Shown here: in pieces, positions 1-5,356 of the stretch | How the letters are laid out: the number at the start of each line of letters is the position of its first letter | Numbering within the stretch: the stretch's first letter is position 1 | DNA from: Lachnospiraceae bacterium | GTDB taxonomy: Bacteria; Bacillota; Clostridia; Lachnospirales; Lachnospiraceae | Reading direction: 5' to 3' | Assembly: GCA_031285465.1 (NCBI GenBank) | Contig: JAITWD010000184.1 | Coordinates: forward strand, 1 to 7,589 | Length of the DNA stretch: 7,589 bases | The notes under the pieces: model-generated | Told to the model about the DNA's origin: nothing | What the model saw: only the letters and a program-made list of their open reading frames with translations | Database searches by the model: none | Made by a program: the position numbers and the translations under genes

Positions 1-2
1 CG

Positions 3-542
3 TTTCCGATCACAATGCTCTTAGCCGGGGGAGCGGCGGGCAGTTTCTCAAGAGTAGGGGTGAAGCACGCATTTAGTGATACGGACTCGATCCTTAGGGT
101 GTTGCGGGGTGGGGATGATCTGGCGGTAGGCCGGGTTGCTCCTGGAGATGGTGTAGATGGAATAGATATAAGGCAAATGGATTTAGCGGATGGGGTTGGG
201 AATCCGATTGAGAGTGGCGGAACAATTAATGCTGTTGAGGGTGCGGGGAAGCTGACTGGTAAAGATATTCAGTATAGTGATAAACTAAGCAATTCGCAAT
301 GGCAAAAGCAGATCACCGGTAGAGGTTGGAGTAATGACTCCATTGCAAATACAATTAACGAGCCATTTACCACAAGGTTGGCAACTAATCGTGCGACAGG
401 CAATGCAGCAACAGCATATTATAACCAGAACGGTTCATACGTCATTCGCGATAATACTACTGGGAAAGTCGTACAGATTAGTGATATTGCTAGTCCTAGT
501 TGGATACAAGACCCTTCAATTGTTGATCCGTACATGCCATAA
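3..542 (+). CDS. C-terminal part of a polymorphic toxin with a colicin E5-like anticodon nuclease domain (5' end outside window)
   Basis: The frame is open to the window edge, so this is the last 179 residues of a longer protein; the ATG at 15 is internal. Residues ~1-95 form a Gly/Asp-rich linker, typical of the variable pre-toxin region. Residues ~96-179 closely resemble the colicin E5 ribonuclease domain as I recall it. Shared features are QK..., then RGW (R107-W109), a D-I-NT-type helix, an AT-Y segment, 'G-YV--D--TG-V-QISD' (QISD at 158-161) and a following W-D near the end. Colicin E5 cleaves the anticodon of queuosine-type tRNAs (Tyr, His, Asn, Asp) and its catalysis does not rely on histidine; this domain also contains no histidine. 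The next gene, 32 bp downstream, is the likely immunity gene. The delivery module (LXG, WXG, RHS or other) lies outside the window. The domain call is fairly secure; substrate and export route are inferred. Confidence 0.82.
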   Translation, partial: FPITMLLAGGAAGSFSRVGVKHAFSDTDSILRVLRGGDDLAVGRVAPGDGVDGIDIRQMDLADGVGNPIESGGTINAVEGAGKLTGKDIQYSDKLSNSQWQKQITGRGWSNDSIANTINEPFTTRLATNRATGNAATAYYNQNGSYVIRDNTTGKVVQISDIASPSWIQDPSIVDPYMP

Positions 543-562
543 TATTTGGTAATACAAAAACG

Positions 563-568
563 AGGTGA
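563..568 (+). promoter_or_regulatory. Shine-Dalgarno site deciding a GTG start
   Basis: AGGTGA lies 6 bases before the GTG at 575. No competing ATG with a comparable site lies nearby, so the GTG start of the 124-aa gene is favoured. Confidence 0.6.
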
Positions 569-574
569 GCGATA

Positions 575-949
575 GTGATTAATGTTAACAAAGTCTTGCA
601 AGATATTTTCGCAAAATATCATATACAGCCTGTTGGAAGTGGATACATAGATTGTATATGCCCAAAAGAAAATATCGAAAGCTTCATTATGGCAATTGAT
701 GGATTAAATGTTAAAATTGATGGTTTTACTTGGTGGTGTTTTTCCGTTAATGGACATCAACCATGTGGCATGGGAGGCCCTAAAAATGAATATGGTGATG
801 GGTTCTATAGCGAAATAGAAAGCGGGTTAATGGAATTCCAAAGCAATGAATCATGCAAAAATTATCTGCTAAACGAGTTCCCAAGCAGTGGAGAGTATAA
901 AGATTGTTTTGTTCCAGGGTTTTGGTTGACCTTGCCCTTATATGCTTGA
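575..949 (+). CDS. Putative immunity protein for the upstream E5-like toxin
   Basis: This 124-aa gene starts with GTG behind an AGGTGA site. The product is small, with no signal peptide or membrane segment, so it is predicted to be cytosolic. It has about 15 Asp/Glu against 7 Lys and no Arg, giving a net charge near -8. It has six cysteines and an aromatic core 'FTWWCFSVNG' (from about residue 51). An acidic protein directly behind a toxin module fits an immunity protein that covers the basic tRNA-binding face of the nuclease, as ImmE5 does for colicin E5. I see no clear similarity to ImmE5 itself, and I do not recognise the family. The assignment rests on position, size and charge. Its AT-rich codon use (several ATA, TAT and AAA codons) differs from metF-trxB, which fits a laterally mobile cassette. 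Another accessory function cannot be excluded. Confidence 0.6.
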   Translation: MINVNKVLQDIFAKYHIQPVGSGYIDCICPKENIESFIMAIDGLNVKIDGFTWWCFSVNGHQPCGMGGPKNEYGDGFYSEIESGLMEFQSNESCKNYLLNEFPSSGEYKDCFVPGFWLTLPLYA

Positions 950-1351
950 GCATTTAGCATGACGCCACATTTGACGCTGCAGGAATAGCCGATGATACTT
1001 TGAGGATGGTTTTGAGGTGAAAAGGCGGGAGAGGAAACTTCAATTCAGGAGTAAATTTCCCGCCGCTGCTTTCGCGCAAAACCGTCTCAAATTTCGAAAG
1101 ATAATCGGAGTGGGGCAACGCTACCACCTGTTTTCGGCGCGAAACAAGGGCGAACTGGGGTTCAAGGGGGTAAAATTCTTCTCTTTTGCGGCTCTCTTTT
1201 TCTTTTTATGACAAGCCGGAAACAATTTCGGAAATGACTTGCAATGAGTTTCAACCAGAGTTAACATCACCAATCAATTACTGAAACGTGATAATTAACC
1301 TGTTTGAAACTTTTATGCTTGTTGTGGATAGGCTGTCGCGCCCTTGCGGAC
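950..1351. other. Intergenic stretch without a convincing gene
   Basis: Both strands contain only short open frames with unconvincing composition. One is a GTG-started 64-codon frame at 1017-1211 rich in Lys, Arg and Phe; another is an ATG-less minus-strand run at about 955-1207. Bases 958-1020 read in frame as a short peptide, DATFDAAGIADDTLRMVLR and stop, that vaguely echoes the pre-toxin linker (DSILRVLR) of the first gene. It could be a displaced toxin-cassette remnant. No clear terminator for the immunity gene was found. Confidence 0.4.
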
Positions 1352-1894
1352 GGAAACGTTAACGCGCTGACCTCTAAGTGTTGGCTTATGCCACTGCAAC
1401 CTAACAAGGAAGTAATTCACTGAGATTATTCTTTAGTACCCTCTTTCCGCATCAACTGGAAATATTCTGTGTCTGGCAGGAAGATGAACGGCTAAGCCAT
1501 ACCGGAAGCGCATGGACAATGTATATTCTTTTATTCCTATATCGCTTCCGTTGGTCTATCGAAGTGGGTTATTATGAACAGAAAAGCTTTTGGTCGTTAT
1601 GCAGTTATATGGTACGTGGCGGCAAAGGGATTGAAATGCTGGTTATCCTTATCAACATAAGCTATAGTGCCATGAAGATTTTACCTTATGCAGACGAAAT
1701 TTTTGCGTACGGTCGTAGCAAAAGTGTTTAGGAGTTTCGTTTTGCAATAAGCGAGCGGATACGGGAACAAGTATTTTTGCCAGTTTCGTACAATCACTCG
1801 AAACCCATAATAAACCCATAATAAATCAGTGACGATAATTACTTTATTGAAACAGTGGGTTTCCAGATGTTCAAACCGAAATCATAAGTTGTAA
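1352..1894 (+). pseudogene. Remnant of a DDE (IS4-like) transposase, C-terminal part only
   Basis: The best-preserved stretch (1405-1728) reads 'LRLFFSTL', then 'EIFCVWQEDE', 'YRFRWSIEVGYYEQKSFWSL', 'MVRGGKGIEML' and 'NISYSAMKILPY'. This is the conserved C-terminal block of IS4-like DDE transposases, including the R-W-IE---YEQK segment that carries the last catalytic Glu. The gene is dead. The 5' two-thirds is missing or unrecognisable, stops occur at 1375 and 1402, and TAG replaces a probable CAG at 1729. The frame then needs one extra T in the run at 1774-1778. An 11-bp tandem duplication at 1802-1823 shifts it again. With these corrected, translation runs on through 'ASFVQSLETHNKSVTI' to 'SRCSNRNHKL' and a TAA at 1892-1894. 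The exact IS family and the element's ends were not identified. It separates the toxin cassette from the housekeeping genes and marks past insertion activity. Confidence 0.8.
1802..1823 (+). repeat. 11-bp tandem duplication (AACCCATAATA x2)
   Basis: Two identical head-to-tail copies lie at 1802-1812 and 1813-1823 inside the transposase remnant. Removing one copy restores an open frame to the natural-looking stop at 1892, so this is a frameshifting duplication rather than a functional repeat. Confidence 0.85.
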
Positions 1895-2016
1895 ACTGGT
1901 TAAATAATAGTAACCGTATGATAAAATATGATAAGATTGGGATAATAGTCACTGAGAGCGAAGGTTTTCAGTGGCTTTTTATGTGTACATGTGCACAGAT
2001 GTGAAAGGCAAATTAG
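1895..2016. other. AT-rich spacer between transposase remnant and small gene
   Basis: The spacer holds several TATGAT/GATAAT-like hexamers (1917-1946), but none has a good -35 partner at 16-18 bp. It also holds one hairpin with a T-tract (listed separately). No gene was seen. The promoter of the small gene at 2032 presumably lies here, but I cannot place it. Confidence 0.4.
1950..1980 (+). terminator. Candidate rho-independent terminator after the transposase remnant
   Basis: CACTGAGA (1950-1957) pairs with TTTCAGTG (1966-1973), giving 8 pairs including one G-T, around an 8-base loop. GCTTTTT follows at 1974-1980. The stem is modest, but the T-tract is correctly placed for plus-strand transcription arriving from the left. 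It would insulate the small gene from accessory-region transcription. Confidence 0.5.
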
Positions 2017-2031
2017 ATGGGAGGAAACGAG

Positions 2032-2286
2032 ATGGAAAATTATAGTGTGGGAAGTATGCCGGTAGACTTCGGATGGGCATTAGCAGCTAATCAGCGGGCA
2101 ATGGATGGTTATTCACATATGACCGAGGCGGAGAAGGAAAAGATAATCATGCAGATGAAGGATGCCCGATCGGATCGTGAGTTGCAGAAAATCATTGACA
2201 CAATCGGTTTGGATGAAGGGTTAATAGGAGAGGTCAGCGGGGCAACGGGTGATACGAGCGGTACTGGGTCGGAAAAGGTATGGTAA
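2032..2286 (+). CDS. Small conserved hypothetical protein (84 aa)
   Basis: The ATG at 2032 is chosen because GGGAGG (2019-2024) lies 7 bases upstream. The in-frame ATG at 2017 overlaps that site and has no ribosome binding site of its own. The product, beginning MENYSVGSMPVDFGWALAAN, has a hydrophobic N-terminal third. A helical middle follows, 'MTEAEKEKIIMQMKDARSDRELQKIIDTI', and then a Gly/Ser/Thr-rich tail. The pattern of a short Gly-Phe-containing start, 'LT-EEK--V' helix and 'S--EMQ--ID-L' helix matches a small uncharacterised protein I associate with many Clostridia. No function is known to me. There is no signal peptide or membrane span. It stands alone, with a promoter for metF overlapping its stop codon. 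That it is a real gene is likely; its role is unknown. Confidence 0.72.
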   Translation: MENYSVGSMPVDFGWALAANQRAMDGYSHMTEAEKEKIIMQMKDARSDRELQKIIDTIGLDEGLIGEVSGATGDTSGTGSEKVW

Positions 2287-2309
2287 GGGGTAATATTTTA
2301 TGATATAAT
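2281..2309 (+). promoter_or_regulatory. Sigma-A promoter of metF with extended -10
   Basis: TATAAT at 2304-2309 is preceded by TG at 2301-2302, making a perfect extended -10. A weak -35 (TGGTAA, 2281-2286) sits 17 bp upstream, over the stop codon of the small gene. Transcription should begin near 2316, giving a leader of about 30 bases, too short for a riboswitch. Confidence 0.75.
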
Positions 2310-2346
2310 AACGCCAGACATTTTTAAAACCCATTGGGAGGAAAGT

Positions 2347-3207
2347 ATGAGAATACCAGCAGTTTTTGCCGATAAAAAGCCCGTTCTATCCTTTGAGATT
2401 TTTCCGCCGAAAAAGGCAGCGGCATTGGAAAATATTGACAAAACATTAGCGTTATTGTGTGAGCTTACACCTGATTTTATCAGTATCACCTTTGGTGCAG
2501 GGGGAAGTACGGTTGATAATCAAACGGTCGAATTGGCGAAAAAGATCAAGAATGAGTACGGTGTTGAACCGTTGGTCCATTTGACCTGTCTTAATTATAA
2601 CCGTGAAGAGATCCGGGTTATTTTAGATCAGTTAAAGAAGGCAGGGCTATCCAATATACTGGCACTGCGGGGGGATGTAAACCCCGACATCGCTCCGCAA
2701 TGCGATTTTAGCTATGCCTCTGATCTGGTGCGCTTTATTAAGGAGCAGGGCGATTTTTCGGTTAGCGGGGCCTGTTATCCGGAAAAGCATCTGGAAGCAT
2801 CTGATGCCGTAACCGATATCCATAATCTCAGGAAGAAGGTGGATGCTGGGGTGGAACACCTGGTATCCCAGTTGTTTTTTGACAACGATCGCTTTTTTAC
2901 CTTCTATGAAAAGACACGCATTGCCGGTATAAATGTGCCGATTGAAGCGGGGATCATGCCGGTGACCAATAAAGCCCAGATCGAGCGGATGGTTTCCTTG
3001 TGCGGAGCAACCCTTCCAGCTAAATTCGAACGGATACTGGAGCGATATGAGAATAACCGCGAAGCGCTCTTTGATGCCGGCATGGCCTATGCGATCAATC
3101 AAATAGTGGATCTGATCGCCGGAGGAGCTGACGGGATTCATGTATATACGATGAACAATCCAGTTATTGCGAAACGTATTTGTGATGGGATCAAAAATCT
3201 TATTTAA
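2347..3207 (+). CDS. metF: Methylenetetrahydrofolate reductase
   Basis: This 286-aa FAD-dependent TIM-barrel enzyme reduces 5,10-methylene-THF to 5-methyl-THF, feeding methionine synthesis and, in acetogens, the methyl branch of the Wood-Ljungdahl pathway. It has 'SFEIFPPKK' at residues 15-23, with E17 equivalent to E. coli Glu28. It also has 'ISITFGAGGST' and 'ALRGD' at 106-110, with D110 equivalent to E. coli Asp120. 'SGACYPEKH', 'LVSQLFFDN' and 'IEAGIMPV' follow, covering the flavin- and folate-binding loops. Length is close to E. coli MetF (296 aa). The start follows a GGGAGG site at 2337-2342. There is no metV or rnfC-like partner beside it, unlike the acetogen clusters I know of, so a biosynthetic methionine role is the simpler reading. 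Whether the electron donor is NADH, NADPH or another carrier cannot be read here. It is the first gene of a probable metF-SDR-trxB unit. Confidence 0.96.
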   Translation: MRIPAVFADKKPVLSFEIFPPKKAAALENIDKTLALLCELTPDFISITFGAGGSTVDNQTVELAKKIKNEYGVEPLVHLTCLNYNREEIRVILDQLKKAGLSNILALRGDVNPDIAPQCDFSYASDLVRFIKEQGDFSVSGACYPEKHLEASDAVTDIHNLRKKVDAGVEHLVSQLFFDNDRFFTFYEKTRIAGINVPIEAGIMPVTNKAQIERMVSLCGATLPAKFERILERYENNREALFDAGMAYAINQIVDLIAGGADGIHVYTMNNPVIAKRICDGIKNLI

Positions 3208-3215
3208 GTTTAAGA

Positions 3216-3239
3216 ATTATTAATTTAAGAATTAATAAT
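3216..3239. repeat. AT-only perfect inverted repeat in the metF-SDR gap
   Basis: ATTATTAATT (3216-3225) and AATTAATAAT (3230-3239) are exact reverse complements around a TAAG loop. The stem contains no G or C and no T-tract follows, so it is a poor terminator. It could slow polymerase, affect mRNA decay between metF and the SDR gene, or be an AT-rich protein-binding site. Confidence 0.55.
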
Positions 3240-3255
3240 AAGTACGGGGTGTGAA

Positions 3256-3978
3256 ATGGACCGAAGAAAAGCGTTGATAACCGGCGCTTCCAGGGGAATC
3301 GGAGCTGCTTGTGCAGAGGTTCTTGCTGCTAACGGGTACGACCTTTATCTGACCTGCTTAAGTCGGTCAGAACAATTGGCGGCGGTGGCGGAATCGATCA
3401 GGACAAGGTTTCGGGTGGAATGCCGTATTTTTACCTGCGATGGCAGTGATGATGCTCAAGTGGCAGAGTTGTTCAGGCAGCTTGAGCGGGTGGATGTTTT
3501 GATCAACAATGCCGGGCGGGCCTACATGGGTCTGGTCGATGAAATGACCGCCGGGCAGTGGCGGGCGATTATTGAGACCGATCTAAACAGTGTCTTCTAT
3601 ACCTCTCGTGAAGCGGTACCGGGGATGGTGGCTCGAGGGTCGGGTAAAATAATCAATATCTCATCGGTATGGGGGCGGACAGGAGCCGCTATGGAGGTGG
3701 CTTATAGCGCGGCAAAGGCAGGAGTGGACGGGTTGACGCGGGCGCTGGCGAAGGAACTGGCTCCGAGTAATATTCAGGTTAATGCAATCGCACCGGGCCT
3801 GATCGATACCGATATGAATGGTGAACTTACCGATGAAGAATGGGCGGCCGTGTGTGAGGAGATTCCACTGGGGCGGGCAGGAACACCAACCGAGGTGGCA
3901 CATATGGTATTACAGGTTATAAATGCACCGGCCTATTTGACCGGGCAGGTGATAACAATTGATGGAGGTTGGAAATAA
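3256..3978 (+). CDS. SDR-family oxidoreductase, FabG-like
   Basis: This 240-aa classical short-chain dehydrogenase/reductase is the usual size for FabG-type enzymes and lacks a signal peptide. It has the Rossmann dinucleotide motif TGASRGIG (residues 9-16) and NNAG at 84-87. The complete catalytic tetrad is N111, S137, Y150 and K154 (in YSAAK). 'APGLIDTDM' and the C-terminal 'GQVITIDGGW' complete the family pattern. By homology it interconverts a carbonyl and an alcohol with NAD(P)H, as FabG does with 3-oxoacyl-ACP. No other fatty-acid genes (acpP, fabF, fabD) lie beside it, so a housekeeping FabG role is not supported and the substrate is unknown. The start follows GGGGTG at 3246-3251. It sits 48 bp after metF and abuts trxB with zero spacing, indicating cotranscription. 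The family is certain; the exact reaction is not. Confidence 0.9.
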   Translation: MDRRKALITGASRGIGAACAEVLAANGYDLYLTCLSRSEQLAAVAESIRTRFRVECRIFTCDGSDDAQVAELFRQLERVDVLINNAGRAYMGLVDEMTAGQWRAIIETDLNSVFYTSREAVPGMVARGSGKIINISSVWGRTGAAMEVAYSAAKAGVDGLTRALAKELAPSNIQVNAIAPGLIDTDMNGELTDEEWAAVCEEIPLGRAGTPTEVAHMVLQVINAPAYLTGQVITIDGGWK

Positions 3979-4959
3979 ATGCGTGATTTAATAATAATCG
4001 GCTCCGGCCCGGCCGGCTTGTCGGCGGCGGTATATGCTAAGCGGGCTGCACTTGATACGCTTGTATTGGATGCCAGTCCGGTCAGTGGCGGGCAGGTATT
4101 AAATACATACGAGGTGGACAATTATCTGGGTCTGCCTGGTATCAGCGGTTATGATATGGGAATGAAATTTAAAGAACATGCCGATCGGCTGGGGTGTGAA
4201 TTTGCTGAAGCCACAGTAACATCTATAGAACGGATCTGCGGTGTGGATAAAGTGGATTTAGACCGGGTGGGCACTAGTGAGCTGCGGGCAGCCGGACGGC
4301 CAGAAACCGAGTGCCGTTTTATCGTTCGGAGTGAAAATGGCGACTTTGAGACCAGGGCTCTGATCATTGCTTCGGGAGCATCCCATGCGCGACTGGGGGT
4401 GCCGGGAGAAGACGCTTTGGTGGGCGCGGGAGTTTCTTATTGTGCAACCTGTGACGGTGCCTTTTTTAGGAAAAAGACGGTGGCAGTGGTCGGCGGCGGA
4501 GACGTGGCGGTTGAGGATGCCATTTTTTTGGCACGAGGATGTGCAAAGGTTTATTTGATCCATCGTCGTGATGAACTGCGGGCGGCAGCCATTTTACAGA
4601 AGGCATTGATGGAATTGCCCAATGTTGAGATTATTTGGGATACAGTGGTCGAAGCAATTGAAGGCAACGGGCAGGTAGAGGGGGTACGGCTAAAGAAGGT
4701 CAAAAATGGCGAGGTTTTTTCACAGGCAGTGGATGGGGTTTTTATTGCCGTGGGTATTTTACCCAACTCAAAAGCTTTTGGTGAGGCGGTGACCTGCAAC
4801 GAACAGGGCTATATAATTGCTGGTGAGGATTGTGCTTCCAATGTGCCGGGAATATTTGTCGCCGGTGACGTCCGCACAAAAAGGCTACGCCAGATAATCA
4901 CCGCCGTTGCCGATGGGGCATGTGCGGTGACCGGGGTGCAACACTATTTATTGGGGTAG
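3979..4959 (+). CDS. trxB: Thioredoxin reductase-like FAD/NAD(P)H oxidoreductase
   Basis: This 326-aa protein has the low-molecular-weight thioredoxin reductase layout. FAD site GSGPAG is at 8-13, and the redox-active CATC is at C155/C158. The second Rossmann fold reads GGGDVAVED at 172-180, and HRRDELR at 195-201 carries the arginines that select NADPH. The FAD-closing GDVRTKRLRQI is at 296-306. It would pass electrons from NADPH through FAD and the Cys pair to thioredoxin or a similar carrier. Two oddities stand out. The usual Ser/Thr after GGGD is Val, and the first FAD half carries roughly 15-20 extra residues around 87-112 (a charged GVDKVDLDRVGTSELRAAGR stretch), making it longer than the usual 305-315 aa. 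The ATG directly follows the SDR stop codon. Its site GGAGG (3964-3968) lies inside the SDR's last codons, so translation is probably coupled. No thioredoxin gene is adjacent. Confidence 0.92.
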   Translation: MRDLIIIGSGPAGLSAAVYAKRAALDTLVLDASPVSGGQVLNTYEVDNYLGLPGISGYDMGMKFKEHADRLGCEFAEATVTSIERICGVDKVDLDRVGTSELRAAGRPETECRFIVRSENGDFETRALIIASGASHARLGVPGEDALVGAGVSYCATCDGAFFRKKTVAVVGGGDVAVEDAIFLARGCAKVYLIHRRDELRAAAILQKALMELPNVEIIWDTVVEAIEGNGQVEGVRLKKVKNGEVFSQAVDGVFIAVGILPNSKAFGEAVTCNEQGYIIAGEDCASNVPGIFVAGDVRTKRLRQIITAVADGACAVTGVQHYLLG

Positions 4960-4972
4960 CGAGGTATTAAAC

Positions 4973-5009
4973 TCTAAGTAAACACTGATTAAAGCAGTGT
5001 TTACTTAGA
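4973..5009 (+). repeat. 15-bp perfect hairpin forming the left arm of the palindromic element
   Basis: TCTAAGTAAACACTG (4973-4987) pairs fully with 4995-5009 around the loop ATTAAAG. It lies 13 bases after the trxB stop codon but has no T-tract, since GC-rich sequence follows. It is therefore unlikely to be an intrinsic terminator on its own; it may protect the mRNA 3' end. Confidence 0.8.
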
Positions 5010-5100
5010 CGCTCCGCGGGATGCGCACGGATTTGCAAGGGAAATTGGCACTTCGTGCCGCAAATCCGGCGCGGGAAACGCTTTAATCAGCGTTTCCCTA
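4975..5100. repeat. ~126-bp palindromic, MITE/REPIN-like element with inverted ends
   Basis: The two ends match as inverted repeats at 18 of 21 positions (4975-4995 against 5080-5100). The core is AAACACTGATTAAAGC (4980-4995) against GCTTTAATCAGCGTTT (5080-5095), with 15 of 16 matching. Each end is itself a hairpin. A left stem of 15 bp spans 4973-5009, and a right perfect 10-bp stem spans 5073-5098. A third hairpin fills the middle (5023-5072), with arms GCGC-A-CGGATTTGC and GCAAATCCGGCGC and an inner GGCAC-TTC-GTGCC. There is no coding capacity. The layout suggests a non-autonomous mobile repeat or a structured RNA inserted in the trxB 3' untranslated region. No target-site duplication is obvious. 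Confidence 0.75.
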
Positions 5101-5158
5101 AATGTTGCAGAAATATATATTTTCACTTTGGATTAATCGTAAATATTAAATATATTTT

Positions 5159-5185
5159 AAAAAGATGGCTACGGTCATCTTTTTT
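5159..5185 (+). terminator. Rho-independent terminator of the metF-SDR-trxB unit
   Basis: AAAAAGATG (5159-5167) pairs with CATCTTTTT (5176-5184). The stem can extend by G-T and C-G pairs to a TACG tetraloop. Six T residues follow the GATG/CATC core at 5180-5185. The A-run on the left makes it potentially bidirectional. Confidence 0.8.
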
Positions 5186-5202
5186 AGTTGCCTCGACTAA
5201 AA
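5182..5202. repeat. Second small hairpin overlapping the terminator T-tract
   Basis: TTTTAGT (5182-5188) and ACTAAAA (5196-5202) are exact reverse complements around TGCCTCG. It uses the T-tract of the preceding terminator, so both cannot fully form together. An antitermination role is possible but unsupported by any recognised riboswitch. Confidence 0.4.
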
Positions 5203-5260
5203 GTGGCGGTTTTATACGGTTTGGTGCTGGAAATTGGTAAAAATAATGTCCTGTCGAATG

Positions 5261-5289
5261 TTGACAAGCTCAAGAAATAATGGTATATT
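5261..5289 (+). promoter_or_regulatory. Strong sigma-A promoter of the NlpC/P60 gene
   Basis: A consensus TTGACA (5261-5266), a 17-bp spacer and TATATT (5284-5289) form the promoter. TG at 5281-5282 gives an extended -10. The start point is expected near 5296, leaving an untranslated leader of about 60 bases. Confidence 0.88.
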
Positions 5290-5356
5290 TATTAATGCAC
5301 GTAACATATTTGTAATATTTGCGATCACTACTTAAAATCGATGGGACGGGGTGCTT

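Noticed and set aside
955..1207. Minus-strand open run of about 80 codons with a plausible-looking peptide
   Set aside because: It has no usable start codon with a ribosome site, and the upstream end stops in an A-rich run. I could not link it to any family.
1017..1211. 64-codon plus-strand frame starting with GTG
   Set aside because: Lys/Arg-rich then Phe-rich low-quality composition, weak start context, no recognisable domain, and it lies in decayed accessory DNA.
2017..2031. Earlier ATG for the small gene (adds five residues)
   Set aside because: This ATG overlaps the GGGAGG site that serves the ATG at 2032 and has no site of its own.
2647..3141. 164-codon minus-strand frame
   Set aside because: It lies entirely antisense to metF, whose motifs are unmistakable; it has no family features and no ribosome site.
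4973..5009. Intrinsic terminator directly after trxB
   Set aside because: The stem is excellent, but GC-rich sequence rather than a T-tract follows; it fits better as an arm of the palindromic element.
5055..5240. 61-codon frame across the palindromic element and terminator
   Set aside because: It runs through hairpins and a terminator, with a composition unlike a protein.
5351..5356. GTG start two codons upstream for the NlpC/P60 gene
   Set aside because: The GTG is part of the GGGGTG ribosome site for the ATG at 5357; the SDR gene shows the same site arrangement.
5290..5356. c-di-AMP (ydaO-type) riboswitch ahead of the NlpC/P60 gene
   Set aside because: Such hydrolase genes may carry one, but the ~60-base leader is far too short and lacks the conserved blocks.
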